A stretch of DNA of 36,738 bases from Haplomitrium mnioides (lineage: Eukaryota; Marchantiophyta; Haplomitriopsida; Calobryales). The translations under genes were made by a program, and so were the position numbers. The stretch lies in contig JBNGIS010034262.1 of the NCBI GenBank assembly GCA_049999725.1, positions 1 through 36,738 on the forward strand, read 5' to 3'. A model generated the notes under the pieces. That model was not told the origin of the DNA. It did not search any database and saw nothing but the letters and a program-made list of their open reading frames with translations. Below are positions 10,169 through 21,446 of this stretch, one piece after another; position 1 is the stretch's first letter; every line of letters starts with the position of its first letter.

Positions 10169-12175
10169 ATGCACCAACAGTTTGATGACCAAGAACCTGA
10201 AGGGCGTTCCCTGAGAGCAGAGTTGCAGGATCAAGCCAGAGAAGAAAGAGCTAAAAGAAGAGCTGCAAAAAATCTCCAAAGGTGGAAGGTTTGTGAGAAA
10301 TCAAGAAGGGAGTCCATGCAATTGTTGGAAAATTGTTGGCTGGGACAAGTTGGAAGTGGAACTGGGAGTGGAAGTGTGCCCACTAACAATCCAGCCCAAG
10401 AGTTGAGATAAAAACCTCCCATGTATACCTCTTACATTCACAGATCTAGGGAAGTAAGAGAAACTAGTGATTAAGCTAGACCTCTGTTTTTACATACAAC
10501 ATGCTCCTTATTTGTAGGGTCATTAGTAGTAGGTGAACCTGTACCTATACCTATAGTTGTAGTTTGTAGTGTAGGTCTATCTAGAAGGGGTTTTAGTAGT
10601 TCAAGCAGCTCTGAACTCCCTCCTTCCAGACTATCTAATAGCCATGTTTCTATGTCTAGTTCAGATCCTTCTAGTCCAGATCAACTAGGTAATTTTCCTC
10701 TTCAAAGTTTTGGTTCTAGTTTAAGTGATAGTCTAGTAACTCCTCCAACTAACTCTCCCATACTCAACCCTTTGTGATAAGTGGTGTTAATATGTCAAGA
10801 GGAAGACCAGTGGTAGGAGGTTGGCCAAGACCAAAATGAGATATAGGGTGTTTAAAGGCAAGAAGGGTGAGGATGTGGATGTCTGGGCTAAATAGTTTAA
10901 AAGTATGAGCCAAACCAACAACAAAGATAATGATGTTGATAGATTGAGAATGGTCATAGCACATTTGGGAGGTAAAGCACAATATTGGTATACCAACTTA
11001 ACAGTGGTTTATCCAACTTAAGCTGCTCTCAAAGATGCCCTCATAACAAAGTTCAGGGGAGACTCTACCATATTGCTTACCAAATTGTCAAAGATTAAGA
11101 AGAAAAAGAAAAAATCTATGAGGAGGTATACTCATAGGTTCAAATTAATGCAACAAAAGTTGGCCATGCCTAGTAGTCCTATGGTTGAGCTGGAATGGTA
11201 TTTGTTGGGTTTGACTAAGAAAAAGAGTCGATTTATAAGGCAAATGGAGGCTGCTACCTTAGTTGATGCGGTGGCCTCTCCTGAAGTATATGAGACTGCA
11301 CAACTAGTGGAGAGAGGGTTATCCTCTTCTGATTCTTCAAATTCCAGCAAGAGCAGAAGGAGGAGAAAGAGGGATAAGAAGAGAAAGAGCAAAAAGAAGA
11401 AAAACAAGAAGGAAGAAACCGCCTTCGCTACATGAGATTCCGGTCTAGTGATGAGATTGAGATTGAGTCTCCTACCTCTTCTGATTATGAGGAAGATAAG
11501 AAGAAATCTTTCAAGAAAAAGAAAGTAGGAACTCACTTGAGAAAGCAAGCAGTGGATTAGCTTGTCAGGGAAATGGAACATTTAATTGTGAGGCAGGAAG
11601 CCAAGCAGGCCAAGAGAAGGCTTGTCCCTGAACAAAGGGTTAATATATGATGTACCAGATGTAAAAAGTAAAGACATGTGGAGCTAGAATGTTGGTACCC
11701 TGATAATGCCAGATTCTTTAGCACAAGAGAATATTGGGTTGAAGAAGAGCAGAATGAGTACCAAGTGTGGGATCCTACTCAACCCTACTATGCAATCCAG
11801 TAGGGAAGAGGACAACTAGTGGAGAGAAGTTATCCCCAGACTCAATCCTCTTTACTCTATCATATGGCAAGAACTCCAATGCAGTAGGTAGAGCAACATG
11901 TAATGGGTGCAATTGTAGCACCAAGGACTATGATGCAAGGAAGAGATGTTAGATTTACAAGTTGTTATAATTGTGGAAGTTTGGAGCATTTTTCTAATGC
12001 TTGTCCCAACTCTCAGAAGCAGTCTGGCTATGTTCATTTGTATGCTATTTGTAGGAAGTCGAGCAATATAGAAGCAGATTGCCTAGAGCTTCCAATTGCA
12101 AAGATGTTGGTTAGGTATGTGGACATAAATTCAGTGGGAGGTATGTACCTGCTGAAGAACATCTCAGATAAGTGA
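10169..12175 (+). pseudogene. gag: Degenerate gag with capsid core and zinc knuckle
   Basis: N-terminal part (Met at 10169) has a charged, probably coiled-coil stretch (LQDQAREERAKRRAAKNLQ), then stops at 10409-10411 and near 10474, then a Ser-rich segment up to about 10776. After a frame change the capsid core is seen from about 10839: EDVDVWAK, RLRMVIAHLGGKAQYWYTN, LKDALITKFRG, with stops inside, continuing into RRYTHRFKLMQQKLAM at about 11118-11165. A Lys/Arg/Ser-rich basic tract (11320-11420) follows. The nucleocapsid knuckle CYNCGSLEHFSNAC lies at 11963-12004, with a second, incomplete Cys cluster (AICRKSSNIEADC) after it. The last frame ends at 12175. At least five breaks make it non-functional. 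No protease follows. Confidence 0.8.
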
Positions 12176-13392
12176 TCACTTCAACTAATAGCTCCGGGTG
12201 GAAGAAAGTTGGATACGAGAATGCATGGTTCCAGAGTTAAGAAAGATAACTCCCCATAGAAGACGCTTTCGAGAGCATTACGCAATGGAGGAGGGGGCTA
12301 TTTGAAGGCTTAATTGTGGGTGAGTTACAAGAATAATGGAGAAATCACGCTGGTATGCAGCAGAATAGAGCGGTAAAGCTCTGTGTTGAAGGAAATGTAT
12401 GAAATCTAGATTTTATAAAAGGATAGGAAGTCCAAGTGAAGGAGAGCGGTATCTACTTTGTGTGTGAGGGTGTTTTGGAAATTCTTATATGCTATATTTT
12501 CTTTGAAAGAAAAAACATTAATGATAAAATGAAAATGAAAAAATAATAATAATAAGAAAAATTTTAAATAAAATAATAAAAACTAATCTACTCTCAAGGG
12601 CCAGCCAACCCCTACACTATTGTTGAAGGACAACCGGCCTTTTGAAATTTATATGTCGAAGGTCAAGGAGGAGCTCTGGACTAGGTCTGTCTAGGGGCAA
12701 ATTATAGATATGGTAGGGAGCTTTATGCCTAAGATAAAGGATACCATTTGAAATGAAGAAAGTAAAAAGTCATTATATACATCAACAGGGCAATCGTGAA
12801 GCACTTATGGGATTAATTCCCATGCTTCCTCCAAAGAAGGAGCAACATGAAGGATGCAACATGAAATTGAGGGTCAAGCTATGATGACATGAGCAATCTA
12901 GATTTTCAATTTGTAAGTGAAAGGAAGATTTCATTGGAGATGGGCAGGCCAGGGGGTACCTAGATGTTTTTTGCTCTTGGATTTGGAGACTGAATTCTTG
13001 ATTGTGAATCTGTGGGGATTTTTTGAGAGGCAATCTCAACAAGAAGTGTCAAGGAAAGAGGGAAGGATGTGCAGAGATTTCCCATGCAAATCTGTGGATG
13101 AAAGATCTTCATCTTTCTTGGCTTAAATTTTGCTTGAAGAGAGTGCTATACTTGGAAATTCCAGCCTCGTGGAGTAACTTGTATATCAAAACCTATGCTA
13201 GCAGAGGCTAGAGGGTGAAGGGAGGGTGTCTCAATGTTGTTGTAGTATTTGTTAGCTGCAAGAGAGAGTGAGTAGCAATGAAAAGAAAGGTTCAACCAGA
13301 TCCATCAAGTTGGGTATGAGGGTTTTGGATTCAGTTGTCCCTTAAAAAAACTAAAAGTGAGAAAAAACAAAGAAAACAAGAGCTTATTTTTT
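12176..13392 (+). other. Non-coding 3' part of the gag-only element
   Basis: About 1.2 kb without recognisable coding. Open frames are short (below 90 codons) and match no retroelement domain. An A-rich run of imperfect aat/aaa repeats lies at 12500-12590. This is where pol would be in an autonomous element. Confidence 0.5.
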
Positions 13393-13460
13393 TGTTCCAT
13401 ATGGGTTCGATACAGAATCGGTAGAATCTCATTCAGAACACTTGCAAGATTGTTGCAACA
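13393..13460 (+). repeat. Right LTR-like direct repeat of the gag-only element
   Basis: Starts TGTTCCATATGGG and ends TTGCAAGATTGTTGCAACA, matching 9749-9818. The RNase H of a different (chromodomain) element begins only about 8 bases later, so this repeat marks a junction between two elements. Confidence 0.6.
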
Positions 13461-13468
13461 CATATAAT

Positions 13469-13860
13469 CCTAAAGCATGTTGTACAGTTGATTTTGATGC
13501 CTCTAGCTTTGCTATTGGAGCAGTTTTACAGTAAGAGTTTGAAGATGGACTTCATCCAATTGCCTTCATGTCACGTTGATTAAATCCATCAGAGAGAAAT
13601 TATTTTGCAAGAGATCAAGAGTAATTGGCAGTGGTTTGTGCTACAAAATTATGGAGATACTATCTTTTGAGAAGACCTATACTTATGCGCATCAATCACA
13701 AGCCATTGCTACAAGCAATCCATTTGGAAAATATGACAAATCATTGCCACCGATAGGAACATCAATTGCAACTCTTTGGTATCAAGCTAGAATACAAACT
13801 TGAAAGGTTTCATACCATTCATGATGCATTGTCACGAAGGCTAGATCATTGAGTGAATAC
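13469..13860 (+). pseudogene. Chromovirus RNase H fragment
   Basis: Starts abruptly at the equivalent of the RT/RNase H border: TVDFDASSFAIGAVLQ (catalytic Asp) then a stop, PIAFMS, NPSERNYFARDQE (Glu kept), KLWRYYLLRRPI, RINHKPLLQ (relatives have TDHK, so the Asp is Asn here) and FHTIHDALSRRLD. At least four stops interrupt a single frame. Gag, protease and RT of this element are not in the window; the left side is taken by the gag-only element. Confidence 0.85.
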
Positions 13861-15273
13861 AATGGAAGTGGTCAACATTAGCATATTACATCTAGATGAC
13901 GTAGCTAGTGGAAGTTGTCGCCAAAAGCTACAGGAAGATGTTTTTTAGTCTTATTCGAGCATGATAGGCCGTCAAAGATAGTGAGTATCATTCGTTTTCT
14001 ATTCAAGATAGTATTCTCTTTCTAGGCCATCAAATATATGTTTCACATGATGATACACTTCAAATGGCTTGTTTATAAGAAGCGCATGACATTCCTATCT
14101 CAAGGCATCTTAGAGTAGATAAAACTATAGAGTTTCTTGACTGCACTTAGTGGTGGTCTAACTTGGCTCAAGATGTTTGTGGTTTTGTTCATTCATGTAA
14201 AAGTTGTCAATGAAACAAAGCTTCAAATCAAAAACTAACAATACTTCTTCAGCCACTACCAATTCATATTGCACTTTAGGAATATGTAAGTTTGGATCTT
14301 GTCACTTCACTTCCAACTACGCCTCGTGGGTTTACTGCTATTGTAGTGTTTGTGGACAAGCTCAACAAGAAAATTCATTTAGCACCAACAGTGGATACAA
14401 TAGATGCTCCATAGCTGACAAACTTTTACTTTGATTTTGTCTTTTGTCATTGTAGAATGCCCAAAGTGCTAATATTTGATAGGGAATCGCGTTTTACTAG
14501 AAAGTTTTGGCAAAAATTGTTCAAAATTTTAGGAGCCAAACTCCCTATGTCTACTACTTATCATCCTCAAACATATGGGCAAACAAAGCGCTCTAATTGT
14601 ATTGTAGAGGATATACTTTGCGTGTTCATTAATGTTCATCACACAGATTAGGATAATTTCTTACCAGTTGTGGAGTTTTCTTACAACAACTTCAAACAAG
14701 CAAGCATTGGGTTTTCTCCTTTCTTTTTTAATTTTGGGTCAACATCCTCTTGTTCCTGATGGTTTGCTTTCTTATTCTTCTTCCAATGTTCCGAGTATTT
14801 CTACTTTTTTGTCTCGTTTTTCTTCTTCTTTGCAAGATTCTCACAACCATCTTACTGTTGCTCAAAATTAGTAAGAAAAAATATATTGATAGCCATCATT
14901 GTAACTCCTCTTATGTTTTTGGTGACCAAGTTATATTATCTACTCACAATCTCCCATTTTCTTTAGATACTCAAGTCCATAAGTTATCTCTTATTTGGAT
15001 TGGTCTTTTTTCTATTTCTCAAGTTATTTCTCTAGTTGCTTATAAACTTGACCTTCCTTAGCATATGAAGATCCTTCTCTGGCTATTGTTCTTGATAATT
15101 ATGAAGAATATGAAGGGAATTGCACTTTGGAGAAAAGAGTTATCAAGCAAATACAACATCTACAAGTTCAATACAAAGTTTTGTGGAAAGGCTATTCACT
15201 TCATGATGCTACTTGGGAACCTTAATCAAACTTTGAGAATGCTCAAGAGGCTATTCAATTATTTGAAAGTTGA
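13861..15273 (+). pseudogene. Chromovirus integrase with chromodomain
   Basis: The zinc domain is recognisable as AHDIPISRHLRVDKT and WWSNLAQDVCGFVHSCKSCQ (HHCC) around 14085-14210. The core shows EYVSLDLVTSLP (first Asp), FTAIVVFVDKLNKKIH, VLIFDRESRFTRKFW (second Asp) and STTYHPQTYGQTKRSN, where the catalytic Glu of GQTER is Lys. A chromodomain follows at 15130-15270: EKRVIKQIQHLQVQYKVLWK, GYSLHDATWEP, then a stop, then NAQEAIQLFE, ending at TGA 15271-15273. Chromodomains of this group bind modified histone tails and steer insertion to heterochromatin (established for the family). Many stops and frame changes; not functional. Confidence 0.88.
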
Positions 15274-15313
15274 AGCACTGATGATGATGTCATTGATTAG
15301 AAGGTATGGATTA

Positions 15314-15850
15314 TATAATAGTACAAACATGATGTGCTATTTATAAGAAAATAAATAGGAGTGAAGGAAGCTGTAGAAGGTCATTTTTTAGGGTTGAAAT
15401 CATTTTAAGATTACTTTCTTTTGAAGTTACTTTAAGTGCAGTGGTACAAGGTTGCTTTTAGGATTGAAGTGAGATAAGATTACTTGCCTTGGAAGTTACT
15501 TTTAGAGAAGTAAGATAAGATCACTTTTAGGGCTAAAATTGGAAGTGACTTGTAGGTAAAGTAAGAGGGATGATACCTTCTTCTCTTGCATAAATAGAAG
15601 GGCTTCATAGCCCAACTTTTCATTCTAGAGTTCCTCTCAATTTGGTTTAGCTATTTAGTTGCTTAGCTTTAGCTTGCACTCTTGGCTTTCACTTGCTTAT
15701 TGACCTCTCAATTTGGTTTGGCTATTTGGTTGCTTAGATTTGGCTTGCACTCTTTGCTTTGCTTGCTTATTGGCCTTGAGTTGTATAACTTTCTTAGAAG
15801 TATCTTGGAGTTGATACTCATTTGGAAGTTGTTCTTTGAGTTCTTTTATA
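15314..15850 (+). mobile_element. 3' LTR of the chromovirus
   Basis: Starts about 40 bases after the chromodomain stop, the normal place for a 3' LTR. It is related along its length to 16000-16437, which has clean borders (TGTAATAG...TTTTACA); here the ends read TATAATAG and TTTTATA. A shared cataaatagaagggctt (about 15590-15606) is a likely TATA region. The right end borders the satellite array directly. This copy is about 100 bp longer than the other because of internal duplication (a ctctcaatttggtttagcta segment occurs twice). Confidence 0.8.
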
Positions 15851-15999
15851 GTAGAGACCACATAAGAGTAAGTATATTTTAGAGATGTGAATTTAGAAGT
15901 GAAGGAGAGACCACACTTGAAGCAATGGAAGTGATGTACAATAGAAACTAGAGAAAGCATACTTTAGATAAGTGGATGTAGAATGCACAACTCTATATG
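15851..15999 (+). repeat. Satellite array, segment 1
   Basis: About 150 bases of the window's satellite between two related LTRs: gtagagaccac, gaagcaatggaag, actttaga, ggatgtagaatgcacaactc. It continues in register at 16438 when the solo LTR is removed. Confidence 0.8.
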
Positions 16000-16437
16000 T
16001 GTAATAGGACAAGCATAAGGTTGTGCTATTTATAAGAAAATAGAGAGGAGTGAAGGAAGTGGTAGTGAGTCACTTTTAGGATAAGATTGGATTACTTGCT
16101 TTTGAAGTCACTTTTGGTGGAGAGTCACTTTTAGATTACTTGCATTCAAAGTCACTTTTGGTAGAAAGTCACCTTTAGGGCTGAAATGAGAAGTGACTTG
16201 TAAGAGAAGAAAGAGGAGTGACAACCTCTTCTCTTGCATAAATAGAAGGGCTTCTTAGCCCCACTCCTCATTCTTGAGTTCCTCTCAATTCGGTTTGGCT
16301 CTTTGGTTGTTTGGCTTTGGCTAACACTCTTGGCTTTGGGTTTTTTATTGGCTTTGAGTTGTGTAACTCTTTTAGAGTTGTCTTGAAGTATTACTTATTT
16401 GGAAGTTGGTTTTGAGTTCTCTTTGAGTTCTTTTACA
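16000..16437 (+). mobile_element. Solo LTR of the chromovirus family
   Basis: 438 bp, begins TGTAATAGGAC and ends TTCTTTTACA, flanked by the perfect 5-base duplication atatg (15995-15999 and 16438-16442). It is homologous to the 3' LTR at 15314-15850. A TATA-like cataaatagaaggg lies near 16238-16251. With no internal region it is best explained by recombination between the two LTRs of a former insertion in the satellite. Confidence 0.88.
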
Positions 16438-17813
16438 ATATGGATGTAGAAGTGAAATGATAGAGGAGATGTATTGTAGAAACCACATGCACTCTACACT
16501 AAATGGATGTAGAAGTGAAATGATAGAGATGCATTGTAGAAACCACACGAGAGTGAATGTACTCTAGAGACGTTGATATAGATGTGAAACAATGGAAGAG
16601 ATGTACTATATACACCATATGTTGGAGTAAACGTACTTTGAAGACATGGATGTTGAGGTGAAAAATGGAGTTATACAATTGAGATTACACGAGAGCAAGC
16701 ATACTCTAACCATGTGGATGTTTAGGTGAAGCAATAGAGGGGATGTACAGTAGAGACCACACTATTGATGTAGAAGTGAAGCAATGGAGGAGATTTATAG
16801 TGGAGACTGTGTGGGAGTAAACATACTCTAGAGATGTGGATGTTGAGATGAAGCAATGGAGGAGATTTATAGTCGAGACCACACAACAGTAAACATACTC
16901 TAGAGATATGGATGTTGAGGTGAAGCAATGAAGAAGATGTATGGTAGAGACCACACTATTGATGCAAAGGTGAAGCAATGAAGAAGGTGTATGGTAGAGA
17001 CCACAATACTGATGCAAAGGTGAAGCAATGGAGAAGATTTACGGTAGAGACCACACATGAGTAAATGTACTCTAGAGATGTGGATGTTGAGGTGAAGCAA
17101 TGGAAGAGATGTACGATAGAGACCACACTATTGATGCAGAGGTGAAGCAATGAAGAAGATTTATAGTAGAGACCGCACCGGATGATGAGGTGAAGCAATG
17201 GAAGAGATGTATGGTAAAGACCACACTATTGATGTAGAGGTGAAGCAATAAAGCAATGGAGGAGATTTACCATCAAAACCACACGAGAGTAAACATACTC
17301 TAGAGATATGGATGCCATGTGAAGCAATGGAAGAGATGTATAATAGAGATGTGGATGTAGAGTACACAAACTCTACATAAAAAATAATGAAAGAGATGTA
17401 CAATAGAGACCACACAGGAGTGAACATAGTCTAGAGACATTGAAGTAGAGGTGAAACAATGGAGGAGATGTAATGTAGAGACCGTATAGAAGTAAATGTA
17501 CTTTAAAAACATAGATGTAGATGTGAAAATGAAGGAGCTTTACACTAGAAACCACACATAGATGTAGATGTGAAAAATGAAGGAGCTTTACAGTAGAAAC
17601 CACACAGGTGTAAATGGAGGAAATTTACGGTGGAGACCACATAGTGGATGTAGAGGTGAAGAAATGGAGGAGAATAACGATAAAGAGACCATACTCTAGA
17701 AAACATACTCTAGAGATGTGAATGTAGAGGTGAGGCCTACAGTAACCACACTCAAGTAAACATACTCTAGAGATGTGATTGTTGAGGTGAAGCAATGGAG
17801 GAGATTTACTCAA
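16438..17813 (+). repeat. Satellite array, segment 2
   Basis: Degenerate tandem repeat. Recurrent words are gtgaagcaatggaggagat, agtagagaccacac, gagtaaacatactctagaga and tgtggatgttga. Long units are about 73 bp; short ones of about 50 bp lack the gagtaaacatactctag portion. Frames read through it on the minus strand give repetitive Ser/Leu/His/Tyr strings and are not genes. It is cut at 17813 by the copia LTR and resumes at 27552. Confidence 0.88.
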
Positions 17814-17988
17814 TGTTAGAAACATCGCATTAGCTCATGGTCTCAACCTCACAACAACAACAACAACTCTCTTCATTATCTCTATGAGCCACACATATAA
17901 AGTGGAGGCTATGTAAGTACCGTAACCTCCTTAGCTAGAATAAGATAATTTAAGTAACTAGAGTTACGTTTTAATTGGGGTTATAACA
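17814..17988 (-). repeat. 3' LTR of the copia element
   Basis: 175 bp, ends TGTTAGAAAC and GGTTATAACA on the plus strand, giving TGTTA/TAACA inverted ends. A CTTTATATGTG TATA-like box is present on the minus strand near 17892-17905. Confidence 0.92.
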
Positions 17989-17998
17989 CTCCCCCTTT
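17989..17998 (-). other. Polypurine tract of the copia element
   Basis: On the minus strand AAAGGGGGAG lies directly before the 3' LTR start TGTTATAA, the position needed for plus-strand DNA priming. Confidence 0.8.
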
Positions 17999-18426
17999 GG
18001 CTGATCTAAAAAGAAGTTTAGAACAGCCAATTAGTACTTAACCAGACTGTAATATGTGGCCTTATTAAAACCCCCTACTTTCTTCTGAGGAAAAGAGTGC
18101 CACCACATACAAATTGTGGTGTAGTACATAATAATAACAAACTATAATGTTCTGAAAGTAAAGCAGAAAACATTTGCAATGTTGTATATGAGCAAAGTAA
18201 CAATGTAAACTCTTGATATGCTGTGAGTTGTTGAAAATACAAAAGCCAATTCTGGACAGATCTAGAAAACTGATAATGAAGTAGTCAATGCAGTCCTCAG
18301 TACATGTATAGAAAGTAGAATATGCAACCAAGACAAATGGTAATGTTGCCCATAAATAGAATAAGATAGATATGAAATAAATGAAGTGATGATAAGATTG
18401 GATCCATAAAAACCAAAAATACATAA
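17999..18426 (-). other. Copia 3' untranslated stretch
   Basis: Between the end of RNase H and the polypurine tract. AT-rich, no conserved frame. Confidence 0.5.
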
Positions 18427-20465
18427 TTAATCATTAGATGCAAGGAAAGAAGATAATTGGCAAAGTCCAATGCCAGTTGTATACTCCATGTAAAGTGCTA
18501 GAGGTAATGGCTTAGTAAACAAGTTGGCTCTATTATCTTTACTAGATATCCATTGAACTCGAATTCGATCGCAATGTTGTTCATGTGTATAAAAGAATTT
18601 AGGGGCAATATATTTAATCCGATCACCCTTAATAAGCCTTGAGAAATCTGTTGAACACATAGTTGATTATCTTCATGAATGATAGTAGGGTGTTGGATAA
18701 GAGGTCTACGAGTATGAAGATTAATATGATTAATCAATTGGCATAGCCAAACACATTCGCGGCTGGCTTCATATAAAGCAATGATTTCAGCATGGTTGGA
18801 GGAAAAGGAGGTAAGAGTCTGTTTAAAACTCTTCTATGAAATAGCTGTAGAACCTTGGGAGAAAAACATAACCAGTTTGAGACTTAGAGTCATCAAGATC
18901 TGATAGATAACTAGCATCTACAAAACCTACTAATGTGTTATCATAATTTTTAGGGAAATATGATCCCATATCAAATGTGCCTTGTAGATATCAAAAAATT
19001 CTCTTAATGCCATTCCAATGGCAAATAGTTGGCTGAGAACTATGTCATGCCAACAGATTTACTGCAAAGGATATATCGGTCTAGTCTAATTTGCTAAATA
19101 CATTAATGCTCCAATAGCATATAAATAAGGCTTTTCAGACCCCAATATTGGTTCTTGTGCAAATCTCTTCCAAAAAATATTCTTAGTGGGATCTAAAGAT
19201 CTCATATCCATTGGCATGGTCACTGGATGTGCCTTTTGCATATTAAATTGCTGTAGAATTTTCTGGGTATATGAGGATTGATTAATCAATACTCCTCCAC
19301 GTACATATGTAAATTGAAGACAAAGACAATAATGTAGCTTACCAATGTCTCTCATTTCAAAGGTAGTCTTCAAAGTTTGCATAGTTTGAGCAGAAATCTT
19401 AGGTGTGCCAAAAGTATTAATATCATCTAAATATATGGAGACAATGACAAATTTTGGGATGCTATGTTTCAAAAATAGGCATGGAGCAATGTCATGAGTT
19501 ATAAAATTCAGAGCTAGCATTTTTGCTTTAAAACATTTGTACCATATACGTCCACTCTGTTTTAATCCATATATAGAACGTAGGATTTAGACAACCATCT
19601 CATTATGGGTCTTTTTGATCTGAGCAGCAGACCTTGCCCAGAAGTCAGTTGCAGACCGCTTCTTATTTGCTGATGTGTGTAGCACATCGTTGTAACTAGG
19701 GACTAATCCATCCATTGGTGTGAGCAACACACCTCTCTGATATGGGGTTGTACGTCCATCTGTTGATGTCTGTAGGACACCTCGCTAGTCTAGAAATGTA
19801 GGTCCTCTTTTGGCATCATGCATTTAAATTCTTAGTAGGAGAGATTTGTTTTAAGCCAGATTGCAAACTTGGAACATCTTTGTTCAATTTCTCCCCTTGA
19901 ATGTTGAAAACACATCGTTTGATCAATTAGAGAGGGCTTTCATATAAATTTTGGTATCTAGAGTACCGTATAAAGAAGCTGCTATAACATCCATTATATC
20001 CATTACCAATTTATGTTCCAAGGCAAAGGAATTCATATATCGGTAGGTAATGGTATCCATTACAGACGAATAAGTTAAATCAAAGTCACGGCCTGGAATT
20101 TGGGTGCAGCCTTTTGCCACAATTTATGCTTTGTATCTTATAATTTTGCCTTTAGCATTCCGCTTCCTGACAAACATAAATATGTATCCCGTCAGGTGCA
20201 TTGCTGGAGTAGCTGGAATGATTGTACCAAAAACATTCCTTTATATCAGAGAATCTAGTTCAAAATTTATGGCTTTTTTCCATTGTGGCCAATCTTCTCT
20301 TGATTGGGCTTCTTGGACCGATCTAGGGTTTGGTAATTCATTCCAAATATTGTGGGAAATTGAAAAAGCAAAAATATTATCAGGCTGGGTTGTGCTTCTC
20401 TTCCAAATATTTCCTGTATACATATAATCAAGAGAGATCTCATCGTTTTCAAAATTACATATCAA
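18427..20465 (-). pseudogene. Copia reverse transcriptase and RNase H
   Basis: Reading leftwards from 20465: REDWPQWKKAINFELDSL (start of the RVT_2 domain), MAKGCTQIPGRDFDLTYS near 20120, LRSIYGLKQSGRIWYK near 19590-19540, and the catalytic YLDD at 19422-19433, followed by MRDIGKLHYCLCLQF and ALMYLAN. RNase H shows HEDNQLCVQ near 18680 and SKDNRANLFTKPLP near 18520, ending at 18427. Several frame changes and stops, including one just before LRSIYGLKQ. Between KIYMKALSN and the SIYGLKQ block there is about 330 bp rather than the few dozen usual in the family; part of this is a 48-bp triplicate (19641-19784). Confidence 0.9.
19641..19784 (-). repeat. Three in-frame 48-bp repeats inside the RT gene
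   Basis: Units 19784-19737, 19736-19689 and 19688-19641, in the frame of the downstream SIYGLKQ block, read RGVLQTSTDG..., RGVLLTPMDG... and DVLHTSANKK..., a 16-residue repeat with a conserved VL-x-T core. All three unit lengths are multiples of three. Confidence 0.75.
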
Positions 20466-20699
20466 TGTAGATACAGGTATTGACTTAGTTAGTTGTGAAG
20501 GAATGGCTAGATTTACTATGTGTCGTTGCGTTGACTGAGTATTTATATGACTAGTAGGTCATTCTCAATTTGCCTTAGGCATTGTTGTTGTAGCCAGCTT
20601 AGTGAGCTTTTGTAGTTCAGCTGGAACATTTGCAACTTCTACATGTGATCATGTAATTGTTGTTGCATCATTAAATGCATCTGGAAGTTTTTCCAAAAC

Positions 20700-21422
20700 C
20701 TAATGTAAATGAAGTATGCGTTGAATTTCTTGCTCAGCTTGAACTGTTATAGGATCTAGACTCGATGGATGAGCCATTTGCCATTGCAATGAGTGTAATG
20801 TTCGAAGACCAGTTTGGATGTTGTCATGAGTGAGGGAAGGAAAGTCATCCTCAAAAAAATCACAGTCAATAAATCTAGCCTTGAATATATGTGCAGTTTT
20901 TGGTTCTAAGTATCGAATAATCGATGGTGAATCAAAACCAATGTAAATGCCATGTTCCAGTTGTCGATGTGGTCCCATTTTCGTTCTTTTAGGTCTAAGA
21001 ATAGGGACTAGGACCAAACAGCCAAATGTTCGAAGAGGTGATAAATCTGTAGGAAGTCTAAATACCAGATGATGGGGGCTTTGACTATCAAATATTGATG
21101 GTCTATACCTCAAAAGTGATGATGCATAGAGTATAGCATGACTCCATGCAGACATTAGCAAGCTAGTCTGCATCAACAAAGGTCTGGCAATCATCTGAAG
21201 TCGCTTAATAAGTGATTCATTAATCCCATTTTGAAAATGTACATAAGAGATTGGGTATTGAATATCAATCCCTGCTGTGTCACATAAGTCGTCAAAAATT
21301 TTGGATGTGAACTCCTCAGCATTATCTACTCTCAAAGTTTTGATAGGATAATCATGAAGATGTGACCTCAATTTAAGTATATGAGATAGGATCCTTGGAA
21401 ATACTAAATTTTTGGTTGACAA
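20700..21422 (-). pseudogene. Copia integrase catalytic and C-terminal part
   Basis: An open stretch of 240 codons with the second and third catalytic residues: LRVDNAEEF and NGINESLIKR, exactly 35 residues apart (DD35E). The copia-specific tail follows: SPHHLVFRLPTDLSPLRTFG, YIGFDSPSIIRYLEP and DCDFFEDDFPSL. The first Asp is in the adjoining frame (HADVCG, 21447-21680), separated by a stop at about 21430. This is the longest open coding block in the element; it inserts the DNA copy into the genome. Other parts of the same polyprotein are broken, so I call it a pseudogene. Confidence 0.9.
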
Positions 21423-21446
21423 TAAAGAAACCTAGGACCATTTACT

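Larger units (their letters stand above)
9749..13460 (+). mobile_element. Gag-only, LTR-like retroelement
   Basis: About 3.7 kb bounded by two related 70-bp direct repeats (9749-9818 and 13393-13460). A primer-binding site follows the left repeat and a degenerate gag with zinc knuckle lies inside. No protease, RT, RNase H or integrase is detectable between them, so it is either a non-autonomous gag-bearing element or an autonomous one with a large internal deletion. The flanking 5-mers (tttcg and catat) do not match, so the true LTR edges remain uncertain. Confidence 0.55.

Noticed and set aside
15314-16437. The two related LTRs as the two ends of one short element
   Set aside because: The segment between them is satellite in register with the array, and the second LTR has its own perfect atatg duplication, so they are separate insertions.
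15851-17813. Regularly spaced repeats that could suggest a CRISPR array
   Set aside because: The repeats are contiguous and degenerate, with no constant repeat and unique spacer, and the setting is plant nuclear DNA.
16706-17825. Several minus-strand open frames of 66-103 codons across the satellite
   Set aside because: They are translations of the tandem repeat, change frame with each unit length, have no domain and overlap one another.
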